Assembly: GCA_006937955.1 (NCBI GenBank)
Contig: SSNP01000109.1
Coordinates: forward strand, 1,239,971 to 1,303,970
Direction of reading: 5' to 3'
DNA from: Pachypanchax playfairii
Taxonomy: Eukaryota > Chordata > Actinopteri > Cyprinodontiformes > Aplocheilidae
Length of the DNA stretch: 64,000 bases
The translations under genes were made by a program, and so were the position numbers. Each line of letters starts with the position of its first letter. Position 1 is the first letter of the stretch. This document shows positions 22,862 to 35,043 of this stretch, one piece after another. The notes below the pieces were generated by a model that saw nothing but the letters and a program-made list of their open reading frames with translations, did not search any database and had not been told where the DNA came from.

Positions 22862-23234
22862 ACTGCATGCTCTTTACCCTGTTTTTGCCTGCTCCTGTTT
22901 GGATTCACTGCACATCGGGTTTCCTGGATTCCTGTGCCCCCAACATCATCTCTTACCTCAGCCCCTGTCTGTGTTTCCAGTAGACAGGACAGTGGTCACT
23001 CGACCACTGTCCTGTCTACTGGATTTGAGTTGGACTGCCTTTTTGTACCTGCCTGCCTGCGTTCTTCTGTGACCTGGATTGCCCGACCATTCTAACTGTC
23101 TTTCTCCCAGCCAGAGCTATAACAGCCTCACTACCACCAGCATTCTGTCAATTTACTTAGTAAACTGATTAACAAGATCACTGTCTGTCATTCATCCTTG
23201 CAATTTGAGTTCCACCTTTCACACACACCTGACA
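22862..23234 (+). mobile_element. Gypsy-like LTR, 3' part
   Basis: Ends CACACCTGACA at about 23234, like other LTR termini here. The body is pyrimidine-rich (CCTGCCTGCCTGCGTTC, CTTTCTCCCAGCC), as in the LTRs at 13890 and 40614. No coding sequence adjoins. A perfect hairpin lies at 22976-23023. Confidence 0.5.
22976..23023. repeat. Perfect 22-bp inverted repeat with 4-base loop
   Basis: Left arm 22976-22997 (TCCAGTAGACAGGACAGTGG then TC), loop ACTC at 22998-23001, right arm 23002-23023 as its exact reverse complement. There is no mismatch in the stem. Confidence 0.95.
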
Positions 23235-23252
23235 AGGAAAACATATTTTCAC

Positions 23253-23597
23253 TAGTGATGTACTGATACCAATACTGGTATCGGGTATACCCCAATACCA
23301 TTCTAATGCACTCATATCTGTATCAGTTAAAGTTAACCAATACCTTGAACCGATACTTAAAATGTGGCAATTGCAATAATTTCAGAGAAAATTTAAATTT
23401 TTAAATTTTAGTTTTGTGGTTATTTTTAATAATAATTTATTTTGTATCTAATGCACCATCATTGGTAGCAAGCAGATAAGAAAATAAAACCTGTCCTGTG
23501 GTAGAAGTATCAGCATTGGTACTCAGTATCAGTAAGTACTCTGATCCAAGTATGAGTTTCGTATGGGTTAGAAAAAAGTGGTATTGTTGCATCCCTA
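23253..23597. mobile_element. hAT MITE with perfect 8-bp target duplication
   Basis: Ends TAGTGATGTACTGATACC and, reversed, TAGGGATGCAACAATACC. The flanks at 23245-23252 and 23598-23605 are both ATTTTCAC, the 8-bp duplication made by hAT transposases. The element is 345 bp, non-coding, and rich in ATACCAATAC/GTATCGG motifs near the left end. Confidence 0.88.
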
Positions 23598-23605
23598 ATT
23601 TTCAC

Positions 23606-25088
23606 ATATAAAACATAAAAATGTTTTCATGTACACCTATGTAAAAAAAGTAGTGCACATTAGACATGTGGTTTTAGAACAAAAAACATGACATTTTGCA
23701 TACATGTTAATGTTAACCTATGAAGTGTTTTGCACACAGGAAATTAGGTTTTTGGAATATTTTCGATATGTTCATGTGGTCAGATATTGCTCACATGTTA
23801 AATTGATGTTCTTTCACAAGTATTTGTGCGGCGTTTGCCAGGTTAGTGCTCTAAGTGAGATAATTGTTTTTCCCCCACCCCTTCTACAGGTGGTGATTTA
23901 TGATACATTCAGGTTTGTGGGCTCTGTTTGCATCCAGAACCTGTCCTGAGTCAAACAGCCTACCAACAGATATCAAACAATTACTGGTCCTTACTAATCC
24001 TAACAAAGTTTAAAAATTAATAATAACAAGTGTTACAATTAATAATTAATATTTACACTGTTTGCAAAATAAGCATGTCAATAAAAACACACTAACATGC
24101 TTTTTAACAGAATGAACCACAAAAAAAGTTTTTCTGAGGGAGTGAATTTTTTGTGTTTTTCTGTGAATTTCTAAACTAGATTGCAGTTATTCTAAGCCTC
24201 TACTTTCTCCTCTACTGTAATTTTCAAATTGCTACTTGTTTGCATTCAAATCAAATATGCTGCACTACAAAAAGATTCAGATTTCTTTGTAGGACTGTAG
24301 AGTCACATCAGAGTGCGGTGCAGTTGTGCACGGTGTGAAGCTAACCTGTGTTTTTGCTGCTGAGGACGTGGAGCTTGTTGGTTGGTAAATGAACTGCGCT
24401 CTGTATCTCATTCTGCAGCACTTCTGCGAAGATCTGGGATTAACGCTGCCATATCTAAAAATAAATTCTAGCCAGGTGGGAGTGAGAGATTTGTAATTCA
24501 TGCAGACACTGAAGGCAGTAAATACTAGAGTTTACAGAGGCATAGTTCAAGTGTTGCACAAATTTTCTAAACAGAGCGACAGACCACTGCTGTACTTTTT
24601 ATAAAGGTATTATTCATTAATCACGGGACATGTTCCACAACCTCCTCAAAATCCAGACTCTGACTAGAATGCTTTAAAACATTACATGTGAAGAAAAAGA
24701 TATTATGTTCCTTTATGCTTTCCATGTTGTGTCACTATTAGCTGTTGGCTTAAACATCTCTGGTCTTCCTACAGTTTTCTTGCACAAAGAATTTGTGATG
24801 CTGTTTATTGTTTATTCTGTTCACCGCATCAGGAGTGAAATCCACATGTGAGACGTGCCTCACATTTGTTACAGAGACACACTGGGAGTTTTCTTGCACT
24901 GAAGCACTAAGGAGCTGTCTAATCCTTCCAGCACAGGCCCATCCACCGTTTGGGATAAAACAGGCTCCTTCAGTTGCACAAATAAACTAATTTAAAGAGG
25001 GATTTTGAGATTTTTGCCTCTTTCAAACCCGCCTTGAACCAAAATTCAATCTGGAACTGTTTATTTCAGAACTTACTTGAAACATACC
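23606..25088. other. No gene seen
   Basis: AT-rich unique DNA. Short frames only. Confidence 0.4.
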
Positions 25089-25092
25089 TTAA

Positions 25093-25862
25093 AGGGACAT
25101 AAGGCAAGATTTGTGAAAAACTACACATGCATTTCCAGTTTATTCAATGCTAATGGGTCATGAAGCATTAAAAACCCAAAATAACGAGGCCATCCGCATA
25201 TATGTCTGTTGCCTTGGAAACGCTGTGTGCTACATAATGCGCTGCAGTTCGACGTCCGAATTTCCCGCGCAGTTGTAGGGATGTGACGTAAATTGACGCT
25301 GCATGCGCGTTGCCGACAGCTCTTGAACAGGAAGTACATGGCCGCCGTGGACTTGGATTCAAACACTGAAGGTATACTTATGGATGTTTCTGCAGCCATC
25401 AAACGACCTGCATCCACTCTCACCCCCCAAAAAAGTGGCACCACGAAGAAAAAAAAGACTTTATCAGCGGCATCTCGTGAGTCAAAAAAAAAATATGACC
25501 GAAGCCGGGCAGGCACCCGCATAAATATTGGATATGCGTTCGGTTCATGGAGGGAACTTCAGCTGCATTTGGGAGTGAAAACGGATGCTGACATGGCTCA
25601 TTTCCTTGTGACCAGGTGAGAAAACATTATAGGTCGTGTTTAGAGCCTGATACAGTATGAAAATGATGAGATCAAATCAAATAACAGAGTGGAGAGACCT
25701 GACGTGAAGTATGTTAGCCTCCCCGGTGCAGTGCTGTGAAGACGAACAGTCTGTAAAGTGTCTGTGCGCGCTCCCGTGCCGGCTTGGCTGGTGGCTGCAG
25801 TTAGCCACAGCGCCTGTCGCGGCAGCACTGAGTCAGATTTTGTAAAGCTGCCTTAAGTTCCT
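25093..25862 (+). mobile_element. TTAA-flanked DNA transposon derivative carrying one exon
   Basis: Left end AGGGACATAAGGCA and reversed right end AGGAACTTAAGGCA form an imperfect terminal repeat. TTAA adjoins both outside (25089-25092 and 25863-25866), the target used by piggyBac and Kolobok elements. The inside is CpG-rich compared with its surroundings and contains the exon at 25338-25615. At about 770 bp it is too short for a full transposase gene, so it may be an internally deleted copy. Confidence 0.65.
25338..25615 (+). CDS. First exon of an unrecognised protein, inside the TTAA element
   Basis: From the ATG at 25338 (CATGGCC context) an open frame runs 92 codons to a strong splice donor CCAG|GTGAGA at 25615/25616. 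The residues are first acidic (MAAVDLDSNTEG), then basic and lysine-rich (KKKKTLSAASRESKKKYDR, about 38-56), then RINIGYAFGSWRELQLHLG followed by KTDADMAHFL. The last block resembles a short conserved motif seen at the start of many uncharacterised fish proteins ('RVNIG..F..WREL....KTDAELA.FLL'); I cannot name the family from sequence alone. No second exon is visible downstream. It is either the relic 5' exon of the transposon's own gene or a captured host exon. Confidence 0.5.
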
Positions 25863-26429
25863 TTAAATAGAAAGAAAAAACTATTTTTTTTGTTTGTTTC
25901 TTATTTAAAACATTTTAAATAAAAAAAAAACTGCAGCATTCCAGACACTTAGATAAGAATTTTATGGTAAGAAAATAGTGGATGAATGTGGAATGCTGAT
26001 ATTTTTTAGAGTTTTGTTATTAGAAAGAGAGAGAGAAAGTATATAAATGCAAATTTGTTTCACTCTTCATTTTAAACCCTTAGATCAGTTAGAAAGCAGA
26101 TCATCAGTCAACATGTCAGGCTCATCAAACTGCTTCAGTTTGTTTATGTGTAACTTGTCTATATGTTGATCTCACACTTACGCAAAGGCCCAAATTCACC
26201 AGGGGATTGTGGATCTTTTGTGGGAACAAATTAGGGGTTCACGCTTCTGTCTGAAATCTGTGCTGCCAGTCAAACAGTTTCTCTTTACATTGGTGCAACT
26301 TGAGGTGTTAAACCTCCATTTAACAGAAAACATACGTGTTTATGTAAATAACTGTCAGACAAGAAGTGTCTGTTTTCTCAAAGATCTGTACTGTTTGAAA
26401 CTTCTGTTTAAAGTGAAATAAATACCATC
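25863..26429. other. No gene seen
   Basis: AT-rich with A/T runs near 25877-25930 and a GA run near 26025-26037. Confidence 0.4.
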
Positions 26430-26732
26430 ACATGGTTTGTACTTGTATAGCACATTTCTTAAGTCAAGTGACTCCCAAAGTTCTTTACACTAAAGTTTAT
26501 CCTTCACACACACTCACACATTTGGTAGTGATAAAGTACACACATGTTTTAGCCACAGCTGTCCTGGGACACACACTGACAGAGGCAAGGCTGCCAGACA
26601 CTAGCGCCGCCGGACCCTCTGACCACCACCAATCAGGCAAAGTAGGTGAAGTGCCTTGCCCAAGGACACAACGGCTAAGAGATCTTTTCCAGGATGAGTG
26701 GGGATTCAAACCGGTGACCACCTGAGCTACAA
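26430..26732 (-). mobile_element. tRNA-derived SINE, minus orientation
   Basis: On the minus strand the right edge gives GTAGCTCAGGTGG (box A-like) almost next to GGTTTGAATCC (box B, complement at 26702-26712); the part between the boxes is deleted. The body includes GTGTCCTTGGGCAAGG and the 3' end has TGCTATACAAGTACAAACC, like family 'D'. tRNA-promoter fossils, with no sign of being an active tRNA gene. Confidence 0.65.
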
Positions 26733-29338
26733 GTATATTTATCTCAGGAGATGAAACAGAGAAAACAGTCAGAGAGCAATGAAACAGTGTTAACAGGCAA
26801 ATAAATACATAAACTAATGGCAACAAGAACATAACCTTCTTGTCGGAAGAAGTTTTTTTAAATAAATAATACATTTTTACGTTATTAGGGAAAAATTGGA
26901 AACACAGTACTGATCTGGAAAACACAAGATGTCACTTCTTGCTTTAGAAATGCCTGATGTGATCCCTCCCTGAAACAGTGACATGGCTTTTTTCCAGCTT
27001 TTAAACCTCGTATCTCACTAAACTGCTACTATTGGCAACAAGGAGGAAGATGTTTTCAAAATGTCTCCAAATATTGGTGTGGGTTCTCAATTTCCCCATG
27101 AATTTCTCCATGTGAGTTGCAAGGCCTTGTTTTTGTGTTGCTGGAATTTTGAACATGTTCAAAAAGAAAGATTTTTTTCTCAAAATAGTGGCAACCAACT
27201 CACATCGGCATGGGTGTGTTTGAGCTAGAGGAGTGAGTATCAGCTGCACATGCTATGCAAAAAAAAATAGCAAAATCCTTCATTTTTAGTAAATCTGTGC
27301 TCAAGTTTCTAAACAGAAAACAAATTAAATCAAAATGTATAGATAAAAATAAACTAAAGATATTATTTAAGTAACACCAGTTACATTAAATCACATATTC
27401 ACCAGTAAATCAAGCTGTTGTTTGGAAACTTTAAGGCATTCATCCATGTTGTAACGTCAGCCCATCTGTTGTGCCCAAAACTAATTTTTAGTTTACCCTT
27501 TTTTATTCCACTGTTTTCTTTTTCTTTTTTTCCATCAATAACTCATCCCTATTTATGACTCTTGCAGATGAGGCTCTTAATCAGCTTGATGTATCAAATT
27601 TAAATAAGCATTCAGAAGGAACACAGTTAATTGTAATTACAGCATTTCTTCCACACTAAATTTGAAAAGAGACTTCAAAACCACAGAGAATCCTTAACTC
27701 CACCAGTAACCACTACATGTAAACCCCAAACATGCACCATCTGACCATGTGGAGAGTTTAAAAACAAAGGTGAGGGAACTACATGACATTGTTTTATGGA
27801 GCTAAGAGTAAAAAGCATTAAATTACTGGAAAACATTAGTTCAACCAACCATTATGTGGATGATTTTATGCTCATTACCATGACTGAAGAGTAATGCCAT
27901 TAATTACAGACCATAATACAGCCATCTGCAACAAATAAACACAATAAATATGATGTATATAAAATAAAAATGTCTGAAATGTTGTGACTATTTAAATGCT
28001 ACTGTGATTGTTGTTAATATAATGCAGAGCAGAACTATAATCATGATCAGATATTCTCTGAGAATTCATCAGTCCGTGTAACAATTCCAATCAGACATTT
28101 GTTTCTCATAAAGCAGACAACAATCACTTCACCAACTAATGCATCTCTACTTACTCATTATTCATCATTAAAATCAGCATTATGTGTGATATCATCTGTA
28201 CAATTTACCATTTAAATGCTGTAAAACACAATATTCTGATTATTTTCTATGGGTTTAGATCCAACCTGAAGGAAAATCATCTCACGTCATGACTTGTGGA
28301 GCTCCCCTGCAAGACAGAAAGTTTTCAAAGGCTGGTTAGGATTTGTCTTTCTCACTGGGGGTGAAATGCCACTGTTGGGGAATCCAAGCAGAATGACAAA
28401 AAGCTGAAAACTAACTCGTCTTCTAAATGAGGATAGGTAAATATTTTAAGATTGGTGTATAGTCTAACCAATGAGAACTCAGTCAATTAAAGATGTAGTA
28501 AAATATTTGCATTTCATGAATCTTGGAGACAACTGAAATCCAATATCTGCAAATAGCAATAATTTAAAATGTAGTCTGTTTTACATAAATGTGTTTTATG
28601 GTACATATTTGTTTTAAAAAGACAACTTAAAGCCTTAATGGCAGCTTTGTGAGTATCATGATATATTAAAGGTGGAGTTTTAAGACTTTTTAGAAATTCC
28701 CTTGGGAAAGCTGTGCACAGTTTGTTGCACAATGTCATACAGGTTTTACAGTCTAGTATTTCTATTAACAGCTAAAGATTACTTGTTTTTTTCCTTCACT
28801 GTTTTCACGTTTGATTGCATCTGGTTCAGTTTGCATCTTCAGCAGTGTGAGTGTGGTCATCCTTCTTCTACCACACGTCTGCATCAAGTAACTTACTCTG
28901 AAACTTCTCACTTCAGTCTTTTTTAAGGAGGATTTGCCTTGTTCCAGTTCAATAAGATCTCATCTCAGTCCCTCTTGTTCTCCCTCATATGGTTTGGGAG
29001 ACACTGTTGTGTATCACTGCAGACACACAGTCAGGCACAAGGGAAGACAATTTGTTTCTAGGGAAGAAACCAAGAAAAAAGAAATTATAAATTATAAATA
29101 CAGCAACTGTCTGCAAACAAGTAGCCCTTTCACATTGTATTAACCATATCTAGCTTTGTTTAACATCACAAAGTGATAACTTTGAATTATGATGGCCCAA
29201 TACATGACTTTCATACTTTGTTTACCTACAGACGCATGTCACTTATCCCCAGGAAAAAATTTCTAACAATGGTTGTTGATCATGTAATCTGAGTAGGTCA
29301 TGGGTATTAATGTTCCGAACTCATCTGTATTAATTATT
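26733..29338. other. Unique AT-rich DNA, no gene seen
   Basis: Longest frames are under 85 codons apart from the shadow over the SINE. No repeat with clear ends was noticed. Confidence 0.45.
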
Positions 29339-30186
29339 TAATTCAATTTTATTTATAAAACACCAGTTCATAACAAAAGTAATTTCAAGGCCCTTTACAG
29401 AAATATCAGGTCAGTTTGTAAAAATAAAACATTTTCTATCTAAGGAACCAGCCAATTGGGTTGAATCATCAGTTCTAACCCCCATCCTGAGCAGCACGAC
29501 TGGCGACAGTAAAGAACGACTCTTTAACAGGAAAAAAACCTCTAACAGAACCAGAACCTGGTTCAGGATGAGCAGATTTCTGCCTCAGCTGACCGGGGCA
29601 TTGACAAGAAAGAGATGCAGACAAACACTGATGGATTTGGGCCAGTCGTCATGTCTATAGAAAGATAAACAGAGAAACAAACATGCAGGGTAAAGAGAGA
29701 CAGAAGAGAGAAAAAATGTGGTCAGTACGTCATCTGGCAGTCTAAGCCTATAGCAGCATAACTAAAGGGAAAGCTCAGGAGAACCCAAGCTAACCCTGAC
29801 TATAGGATTGTGTAAAAAGGAAAGTTTTAAGTCTATTCTTAAAACTACACAAGGTGTCTGCCAAACGGATAAAAAGTGGAAGCTGGTTCCACAGGAGAGG
29901 AGCCTGATAACTAAAAGCTCTTCCTCCCATTCTACTTCTAGAAACTCTAGGAACTACAAGCAGACCTGGAGTCTGAGAGCAAAGTGCTCTGTTAGGAGCA
30001 TATGGAACAATAAGATCTTTAATATAAGATGGAACTTGGTCGTTCAAGGCCTTATACGTCAAAAGTAAAACCTTAAACTTTATTCTAGACCTTACAGGGA
30101 GCCAATGAAGTGATGCTAAAACAGGAGAAATATGGTCTCTCCTTCTAACTCTCATCAGAACTCTGGCAGCAGCATTTTGGATCAGA
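29339..30186 (-). mobile_element. L2-type LINE, 5'-truncated copy 1
   Basis: Nearly collinear with 43855-44790: shared are ACATTTTCTATCTAAGGAACCAGCC, GCCATGTCTATAGAAAGATAAACAG (one base different here) and AAAGGGAAAGCTCAGGAGAACCC. The copy is cut off at about 30186 within the ORF, where copy 2 continues. The 3' end lies at the left, beside AATTTTATTTATAAAACACC. Confidence 0.85.
29790..30155 (-). pseudogene. C-terminal piece of L2 ORF2 (121 codons)
   Basis: Open from MRVRRRDHISPVLASLHWLP to SYSQG and the natural stop. It covers only the region after the reverse transcriptase active site ('SLHWLPVRSRIKFKVLLLTYKALN', 'LWNQLPLFIR'). Residues are almost the same as in copy 2, and no frameshift is seen in this part. 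It also keeps a five-base stretch (near 29991-29996) that copy 2 has lost. Without the catalytic part it is non-functional. Confidence 0.85.
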
Positions 30187-31464
30187 ACAGAAATATTAGA
30201 ACACTATTTTTCCAGCTTCCTGTAGCAGCTATCTGCACCATTAGGGTAAGAGCATTTAAAGAGCACGGAAATTATTAAAAAGGGGGTTAAACTTGGAAAA
30301 AAAAACTTTGATTACATTCCATAGCTTGTTATCTTTGTGTTTATCAGCCTTTATCTAAGACTCACTAAAGACGTGTTGGGGCATTTTCAACTCTGTTTCC
30401 TCAGAGACACAAAGCCCGATGCAGCTGGGACAGATGGCCATGACCGTGATACATGACCGTGTTTAACGCATTAGGTGTCAGCTGGTGCTGCAGATAACAC
30501 AGGAAGCACACTTGAACACTTTCACTTCCCTGACATGAATCCACCAGGGCTTTGACTTTCATCAGTTAGAGCTGTGCTGCCTCAGTCTCTGGGCCAAGTG
30601 AAGTCTGCTGACAGCACATGAGAACATGTTAGAAAACCACAAATTTATCTGAATTTAACTTCTTCTGATGTCTTTAAGGGCAAAGCAATAATTTCCTTTC
30701 TGTGTATCGCAGTATATTTCAACCTACATCCAAACAGAAAACTAAGAATCTGTCCTGATAGCATCCAAATTAACCTCATAACGATTACTTTCAATGCGCC
30801 GCATCAACACCTTGTACCGACAAACAGTCAGTCTGCATCTACAGCAGCAGAACCAGAAAAAAGTGCCAGAGCATCAAGCGTTCAGACAATATGCAAACTG
30901 TCAAGCGTCAATTTTCCAATCTCTTCTCTCCTTTTACTCACTTGGTTGAGCTTGATTGATACTGCAGTTCACCGTTCCCTCTTAATCCTATGCATTTTTA
31001 AAGAACTGGAGGGGACGGTTGCTGGAAACTCATTTCCAATGACTCTAGCCGTATTGTAATAAGGCAGAGATAGTGCTAGCGTGGCGCTTTGTATCGATTC
31101 AATGTAAAGGTCTCAGAATTGTGATTCATTAGAAAGTCCAGCAAAGCAAAACAGAAGACCAAGACACCCTCTTGTGTTGAGCAGCTTGTGCAGGGTCCTA
31201 ATAAAAGGGTATGTCTTCATTACACCATGATAACACAGAGACTGGTAGTTATTTGATGATATTAGCATTTAATGCAGAGGCATTACATCCACACACTTTG
31301 ATTTAGCCCGTTTAATTGCATATTTCAGAACACAATAACCCGGGCACAGAGTGTTTGCCTGCTGTAATGAATATTTTAACACCTCTGCATATTGTTCTTG
31401 CACTGAAATTGTTGTTCGCCTTAAAACGCCTGTGAGCAGGTTCGTTTTTCAAATTGTTCTTCTT
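30187..31464. other. Unique DNA, no gene seen
   Basis: From about 30360 to 31440 the composition is balanced and no repeat is recognised, similar to 17.9-18.6 kb. Candidate for conserved non-coding sequence. Confidence 0.3.
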
Positions 31465-31585
31465 GAAAGAAAAGAAAAGAAAAGAAAAGAAAAGAAAAGA
31501 AAAGAAAAGAAAAGAAAAGAAAAGAAAAGAAAAGAAAAGAAAAGAAAAGAAAAGAAAAGAAAAGAAAAGAAAAGAAAAGAAAAGA
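31465..31585. repeat. AAAAG pentanucleotide microsatellite
   Basis: About 24 uninterrupted units of GAAAA. The KKRKE-repeat frame across it is not a gene. Confidence 0.97.
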
Positions 31586-34389
31586 GGGTACCATGGAGTA
31601 ATTTACATGTGAGAGTCAGTAAATTATTAAAACACCACATCGGAGGAGATGTTGTAATTACAATCAGTCACATTCGTAGACAAACTTTGGAAGTCAGTTC
31701 ACTGCATAGAGACTCTGAATCTGCTAATGTCAGCTGAAAAAGGTTTGTCAGTCTGGATAAGAAAGAAAAAGTTAACAGCAATGTTGCAGTTTTCATGCAT
31801 TTAACTGAACTGTAGTGTCGCCATATTGTCCCAGATTTTCATCATGTCATTAACATTAAACAAGATCTTTTATCTTGTGACCAATTTTGACCAACACAAA
31901 ATGTATAAAAGGTTAAATCACAATGTTGATACTGATTTATTTAGGAGAACTAATAAGAACTGAAGTACCCTTATTAGAGGTCACTTGTTCTTTTTCTGTT
32001 TCTGTTATGGTTGTTGATTCTCCACAGCTCTCAAAGTTTTGGAAAAGAGATCAAAACTTCGGCCTTTACATGGAATAATGTGCTGTGACTTTTGTGAGCA
32101 GTTTGTCATACAGAAGACAAAATTCACAAAAAAACCCTTGAACAATTCCCACAAACACAACAAAGGGATTCTGGGTAAAATAGTGACAAAGCCACTTTCA
32201 GAATTCTATATACAGTAAAAACATTGTTGAGAGTTCAAACAGGTGACAGATAGTTGGACTTTGTGACTAAACTGTAATTCAAAAAATATTCTATGGGTTG
32301 TGGTTGTTAGTTTTTTGTTGTTGTTGTTTTCACAGTTGTGGCTTAAGTTTTATGTTTTTGGAAGATTTTAGACCAAACGTTCAACTTAAAATGACGTCAC
32401 ACACTCTACTTTTTGAGCTGATGAAACTTTCCGAAAAAAACTCTTCCTACTTGAACAAACTTTACACTTCAAACAGCAGAACTTTGGTGTTTTGTTTCAC
32501 ACAGTGTGTCTGTCACTGTTATAGGACTTATAATTAACCCAGAATGCAGAGCTCAAACATTCAAACTCTTATTAAGTTCCATCTTCTGTGAGCTCAGAAT
32601 TTTCCTGTTAGAACTGGAAGTGAAGAATCTTTTTACCTCTTTGTATTTTCTTACACTGTGACGGTAAAATCAACACGTTATTGTGATGACTAGATGTTTC
32701 TGTCATTCACATGTGCAGGTTTTTTTTTTTTTTTGCTGTTTTTTCATACCGACTGTTTGTTTTAGACTTTATTTTTACTCTGCGTTTCAGTCTGCCTGTC
32801 TCACGCTCACGAAGAGTCAGGGAGTGAGAGACAGGTGTGGAGTTACCTAATGATGCCACTGACATTACTTTTGATCTTGGTTCTCATTATTCTGTTTATT
32901 CCTTCCCGACTTAAGAACATTTTGTCTTAACATCAGTCAAAGCAAAAGTTGAGTTCTAAATTTCTGTTGGGTTTCAGTTAATTTTCAAGCAGCAGCTGCC
33001 ACGGGACACTTCAGAAATATTTTAATTATATCTTCATGTTGCATTTATCAGGATATAAATATCTACAAGAAATAACAAAATCACAACAGTGAAATAGTGA
33101 AACATCCAAAATTGAGAAGAAAAAAGCTCCCAAAGCTTCCCAAGTGTTCCTCCGTCTTCATTTAGCTGACAGTCCAGTCTGAGAGCGTGACAGGCTCAGA
33201 TGAAAAGTGTATGTGGTCAGGCTTTCTAATGAGAGCAGGGAGTGGTCGTTAGGGGCTTTAATCTTAGGCTTCAAGAAAAAAAAGAGAGAAGGGAAGAGAA
33301 AGAATCTGTGGTTGTGGTGTTAAATAATGGCTGGAGTGTAACGAAGTGACACAAATTGATATGAATGTGCTTGTTGGTACACTGAGTGTCGGGAGGCGCA
33401 CAAACAATGGACATCTTGCTTAGGGAAGCTGTTGAGAAATTGCTTTTTCTCTGCCACAGTTCAGATTAGCACACACACTCACACACACACACACTCACAC
33501 GATATCCTGAAGATTCTGCTTTTTTTTATTGTCGAACAACTTTATCTTTTGTTGCTTTCAGAAAAGGAAGCTGTCACGTTATTGTTCAAGCGTTATTACA
33601 ACAAAACCAGAGAGCTACCAGTTCATGTGCTTTGTTGGTTAACCAACCCAGTGTGCTGCTCCAGGACAAACTGGGTAACAACTGGAGCTATAATGTAAAA
33701 ATAAATCTACACTGAACTACTGTTTGACTGACCTGCAGAAAGAAAAACAGTAGCTCGAATGTAATATGAGTCCATGTTGACTCCATCTTCTTTCCTCCAG
33801 CCTTCCTTTGTGGATGGATTTCTATGGCTTCTGTACTAACAGCTGTAACATGCAGGACGTTTGAATTTGTAGAGTTTTTGACAGCTGTGACAGATGGTTA
33901 TACATCCTATCAAATGGAGAAAAACTCCTCAACCAACTGTTGACATGGAGATTGTTTTTAGTCTCTTCATGTTGCATTGAAAACTAAAAGTGGATCTTTT
34001 TCTTGGGAGCTTCAGCAATATTTGGTTTTAATTGACAGAATGTGAGAATTAAATATCAGGAAACCAGGAACAAGCCAAATGCTGCTGAAGGATATTTTAT
34101 CTAAATATATATAATTTTGTTGTTACCTCTTTTGTGACAAGCATTTGTTTATTTATTTTTTCCAATTTGTATTATTCTGATTTATTTAATTATATGTCAG
34201 TCATTGTTCCTGTTTAGGGTCTCGGGGAGCTGGTGCCTACCTCCAGCTGTCATTAGGGTTAGAGACACTGAGTTACACCCTGGACAGGTTGTCAGTCCAC
34301 AAGGTGTCATGTGTAATGGATCTGTTTTGCTCCAAACTCAGATGCACAAGAATATGACAGAACTTCTTGGTGAAATTAGATATAATTGA
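31586..34389. other. Unique AT-rich DNA, no gene seen
   Basis: A T-run near 32718-32733, a CA run at about 33472-33500, and an imperfect inverted repeat around CCTGTCTCACGCTC / GAGTGAGAGACAGG (32796-32835). No coding exon is recognised. Confidence 0.4.
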
Positions 34390-34413
34390 ATAATGTATAA
34401 AAACAAAGTAATA

Positions 34414-35026
34414 TGGCAGGAGAGAACGCCTCAACAGCTCTGATACATCTGTGGCAGAAAGAAGACAGAGGTAAGTAACTACAACTACAACAATGACTAG
34501 AAATAGTGCCGTTAATAGAGTCTGTAATCTTTCTCTCTTTTCTTTGCAGGAGCAGCAAGAGGGATGAACTGTGGACCCAGAGCCAGCTGGATGATGTTGC
34601 CAGGAGGAGGACTGGTAGATGTTATTCTTCCCATGCAGGAACAACACCAGTGACTCAGGACAAGGATAAGGACCAGGGGAAAAACAAATGGGTTAGCAGG
34701 TGAGTGATGTTGCTACAAGCGGTTGGCATTAGCACAGCTGCAGAGAAACAACTCCTCTTCATCAGTAAACAGTAACCATGTGCTTCTTCTTCATCTGTCA
34801 ACACCAAGACAGTCTCTTCAATCTTCTCTTCTTCTGTCAAATACAATCCACAATTGGAGTCCAGAAGACGGGGCATGGGTTGGTCCATTTACAAGTCATT
34901 GGAGTTGACAGTGTAGATCATGCATTAATTTGTGAAGGGAGCAGATGGCCATGGTCTAAAACGGATTTGGGTTCAAAACCAGAAGACACAGCAGACAGGT
35001 TCCATGATGGAGCAGGAAAAAGGTAA
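34414..35026 (+). other. Cluster of exon-like segments with splice signals
   Basis: Three segments end in good donor sites: GACAGAG|GTAAGTAA (about 34471), GTTAGCAG|GTGAGTGA (about 34700) and GGAAAAAG|GTAAGTCA (about 35022). The second starts after a pyrimidine tract with acceptor TTTCTTTGCAG| at about 34549. Open frames inside include SSKRDELWTQSQLDDVARR and, in the third, LICEGSRWPWSKTDLGSKP. I recognise no domain, and the acceptors for the first and third segments are weak. Together with 35044-35586 they suggest a spliced gene or a gene carried by an unrecognised element. Confidence 0.35.
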
Positions 35027-35043
35027 GTCAGTAAACAATCCAA

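Noticed and set aside
31465..31585. Regular repeats considered as a CRISPR array
   Set aside because: Simple pentamer repeat without spacers in a vertebrate genome. No CRISPR-like repeat-spacer pattern exists anywhere in the window.
31351..31737. 128-codon frame with KKRKE repeats
   Set aside because: Translation of the AAAAG microsatellite and its flanks.
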